Positions 6,250 through 6,830 of a DNA stretch of 6,830 nt are shown one piece after another. A program made the translations under genes and the position numbers. The notes below the pieces were generated by a model. It saw nothing but the letters and a program-made list of their open reading frames with translations, was not told where the DNA came from and did no database searches. Origin of the DNA: Chitinophagaceae bacterium (lineage in GTDB: Bacteria > Bacteroidota > Bacteroidia > Chitinophagales > Chitinophagaceae); assembly GCA_025963615.1 (NCBI GenBank), contig JAOQAL010000268.1:1-6830 (forward strand), written 5' to 3'. Position 1 is the first letter of the stretch, and each line of letters starts with the position of its first letter.

Positions 6250-6277
6250 GCGGTTAGATCAATCATGCTAAAGCCGC
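6250..6277. repeat. Bulged hairpin, REP-like
   Basis: GCGGTTAG at 6250-6257 pairs with CTAA (6268-6271) and CCGC (6274-6277), leaving AG at 6272-6273 bulged and a 10-nt loop. GCTAAAGCC at 6267-6275 is also the exact complement of GGCTTTAGC (6202-6210) in the preceding terminator stem. Two related cores in opposite orientation about 65 nt apart recall paired palindromic repeats, though one pair alone cannot establish that. Confidence 0.4.
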
Positions 6278-6281
6278 TGGA

Positions 6282-6323
6282 TATAAAGAAAAGAGTTCCG
6301 GTGGCGGAACTCTTTTCTTTATA
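6282..6323. terminator. Perfect 19-bp stem, bidirectional terminator
   Basis: Bases 6282-6300 and 6305-6323 are perfect reverse complements around a GTGG loop. The inner half of the stem is G/C-containing (GAGTTCCG) and the outer half is A/T-rich, with TCTTTTCTTTATA on the 3' arm of either strand, so it can stop transcription from both sides. It lies 17 nt from the stop codon of the convergent TonB receptor gene and downstream of uxaA, exactly where a shared terminator is expected. Confidence 0.88.
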
Positions 6324-6340
6324 AGTGTCATCCTGGATGC

Positions 6341-6830
6341 TTAAAAATTCAAAGCAACTTTTGTAAATAAATGTCTTCCGTTAAAGCCCATCTGCACAGA
6401 ATCCCAGGCACCGCCTGATTCATTGTCCTGCGCATATCCTTTGGCGAGAGGATTCACGCCAAGATCAGGATGTATATTGAATAAATTATCCGCGCCTATA
6501 AAAAGACTTATTTTTTTAGAGAACTTATAGGACGCATAAACATCGGTGGTTATTTTTCCCTTGTAATTAAATACTTCGGGCAGGTATACTGAAGGATCAG
6601 CATCACTGGGCACCTGCGGGTTAATACCGGAATAATTAGGATTATCACCAGATGGTGCGGATCCATCACCAAAGCCCAGGAGAACAATTTTTCCAAAAGA
6701 AGTAAAATGGGCTCCCAAGCCGAACTTATTCATGGTATAGTCCAGGCCCAGGGAAAATTTGCTTTTAGGAGCGGATGCTTTTAAAAATGCTTCTTCCCGG
6801 TCGCTATAAAATGTTTTTTGATGAAGCTTG
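6341..6830 (-). CDS. TonB-dependent outer-membrane receptor, C-terminal part (5' end outside window)
   Basis: Read on the minus strand, the frame is open from the window edge to the TAA at 6343-6341, about 163 residues. An ATG at 6733 is internal, since codons upstream of it continue a barrel-like sequence including KSKFSLGLDYTMNKF. The visible part alternates polar and hydrophobic residues as in outer-membrane beta strands. It contains VYASYKFSKKISLFIGADNLFN, split here as VYASYKFSKK and ISLFIGADNLFN, the common penultimate strand motif of TonB-dependent receptors. It ends GRHLFTKVALNF, with the terminal aromatic residue needed for barrel assembly. The N-terminal plug, TonB box and any carboxypeptidase-like domain lie beyond the window. 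The substrate cannot be told from this part; siderophore, vitamin or carbohydrate are all possible. No SusD-like partner is visible on the downstream side. Confidence 0.88.
   Translation of the reverse strand, partial: KLHQKTFYSDREEAFLKASAPKSKFSLGLDYTMNKFGLGAHFTSFGKIVLLGFGDGSAPSGDNPNYSGINPQVPSDADPSVYLPEVFNYKGKITTDVYASYKFSKKISLFIGADNLFNIHPDLGVNPLAKGYAQDNESGGAWDSVQMGFNGRHLFTKVALNF

Larger units (their letters stand above)
6014..6340. other. Hairpin-rich gap between convergent uxaA and TonB receptor genes
   Basis: These 327 bases contain no supported gene. They hold at least four distinct inverted repeats: a long stem at 6092-6135 enclosed by a CGCCCC/GGGGCG helix (6062-6067 with 6145-6150), an intrinsic terminator at 6199-6220, a bulged hairpin at 6250-6277 and a perfect 19-bp terminator stem at 6282-6323. 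The first half may be a long structured 3' untranslated region of uxaA or a small RNA. The second half looks like terminator and palindromic-repeat material. Confidence 0.7.

Overview
This window looks like a chromosomal segment of a Bacteroidota bacterium, and I infer something near the Chitinophagaceae. Several signs agree. A TonB-dependent outer-membrane receptor ends in a C-terminal Phe. A secreted protein has a signal peptide with an Ala|Gln cleavage site. None of the starts has a Shine-Dalgarno sequence; the leaders are A/T-rich instead. Several upstream regions hold matches to the Bacteroidota sigma factor boxes (TTG or TTTG, then TAnnTTTG). No insertion sequence, CRISPR array, tRNA or rRNA was recognised.

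Layout, left to right. (1) Bases 1-728: the 3' part of a radical SAM/SPASM protein on +, cut by the window edge. (2) Bases 754-1947: a complete phosphoglycerate kinase gene (pgk), 25 nt downstream on the same strand. (3) Bases 1948-2275: a gene-free stretch with several small inverted repeats, the best being a bulged 10-bp hairpin at 2186-2217. (4) Bases 2276-4151: a tight three-gene unit with a LemA-family protein, a soluble TPM-domain protein and a secreted, membrane-anchored TPM-domain protein with a glycine-rich tail. (5) Bases 4152-4357: an intergenic region with the best promoter in the window and an overlapping inverted repeat that could be an operator. (6) Bases 4358-6013: a complete altronate dehydratase (UxaA) gene. 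(7) Bases 6014-6340: an unusually hairpin-rich gap with nested stems, an intrinsic terminator, a second REP-like hairpin and a perfect 19-bp stem that can terminate transcription from both sides. (8) Bases 6341-6830: the C-terminal part of a TonB-dependent receptor on -, convergent with uxaA.

Functionally, pgk is central glycolysis/gluconeogenesis. UxaA feeds hexuronates (galacturonate through altronate) into the KDG/Entner-Doudoroff route, which fits a plant-polysaccharide degrader. The LemA-TPM-TPM unit is a widespread but poorly understood envelope module. I see no clearly new multi-gene system. The parts most worth a second look are the structured gap at 6014-6340 and the double-TPM LemA operon.
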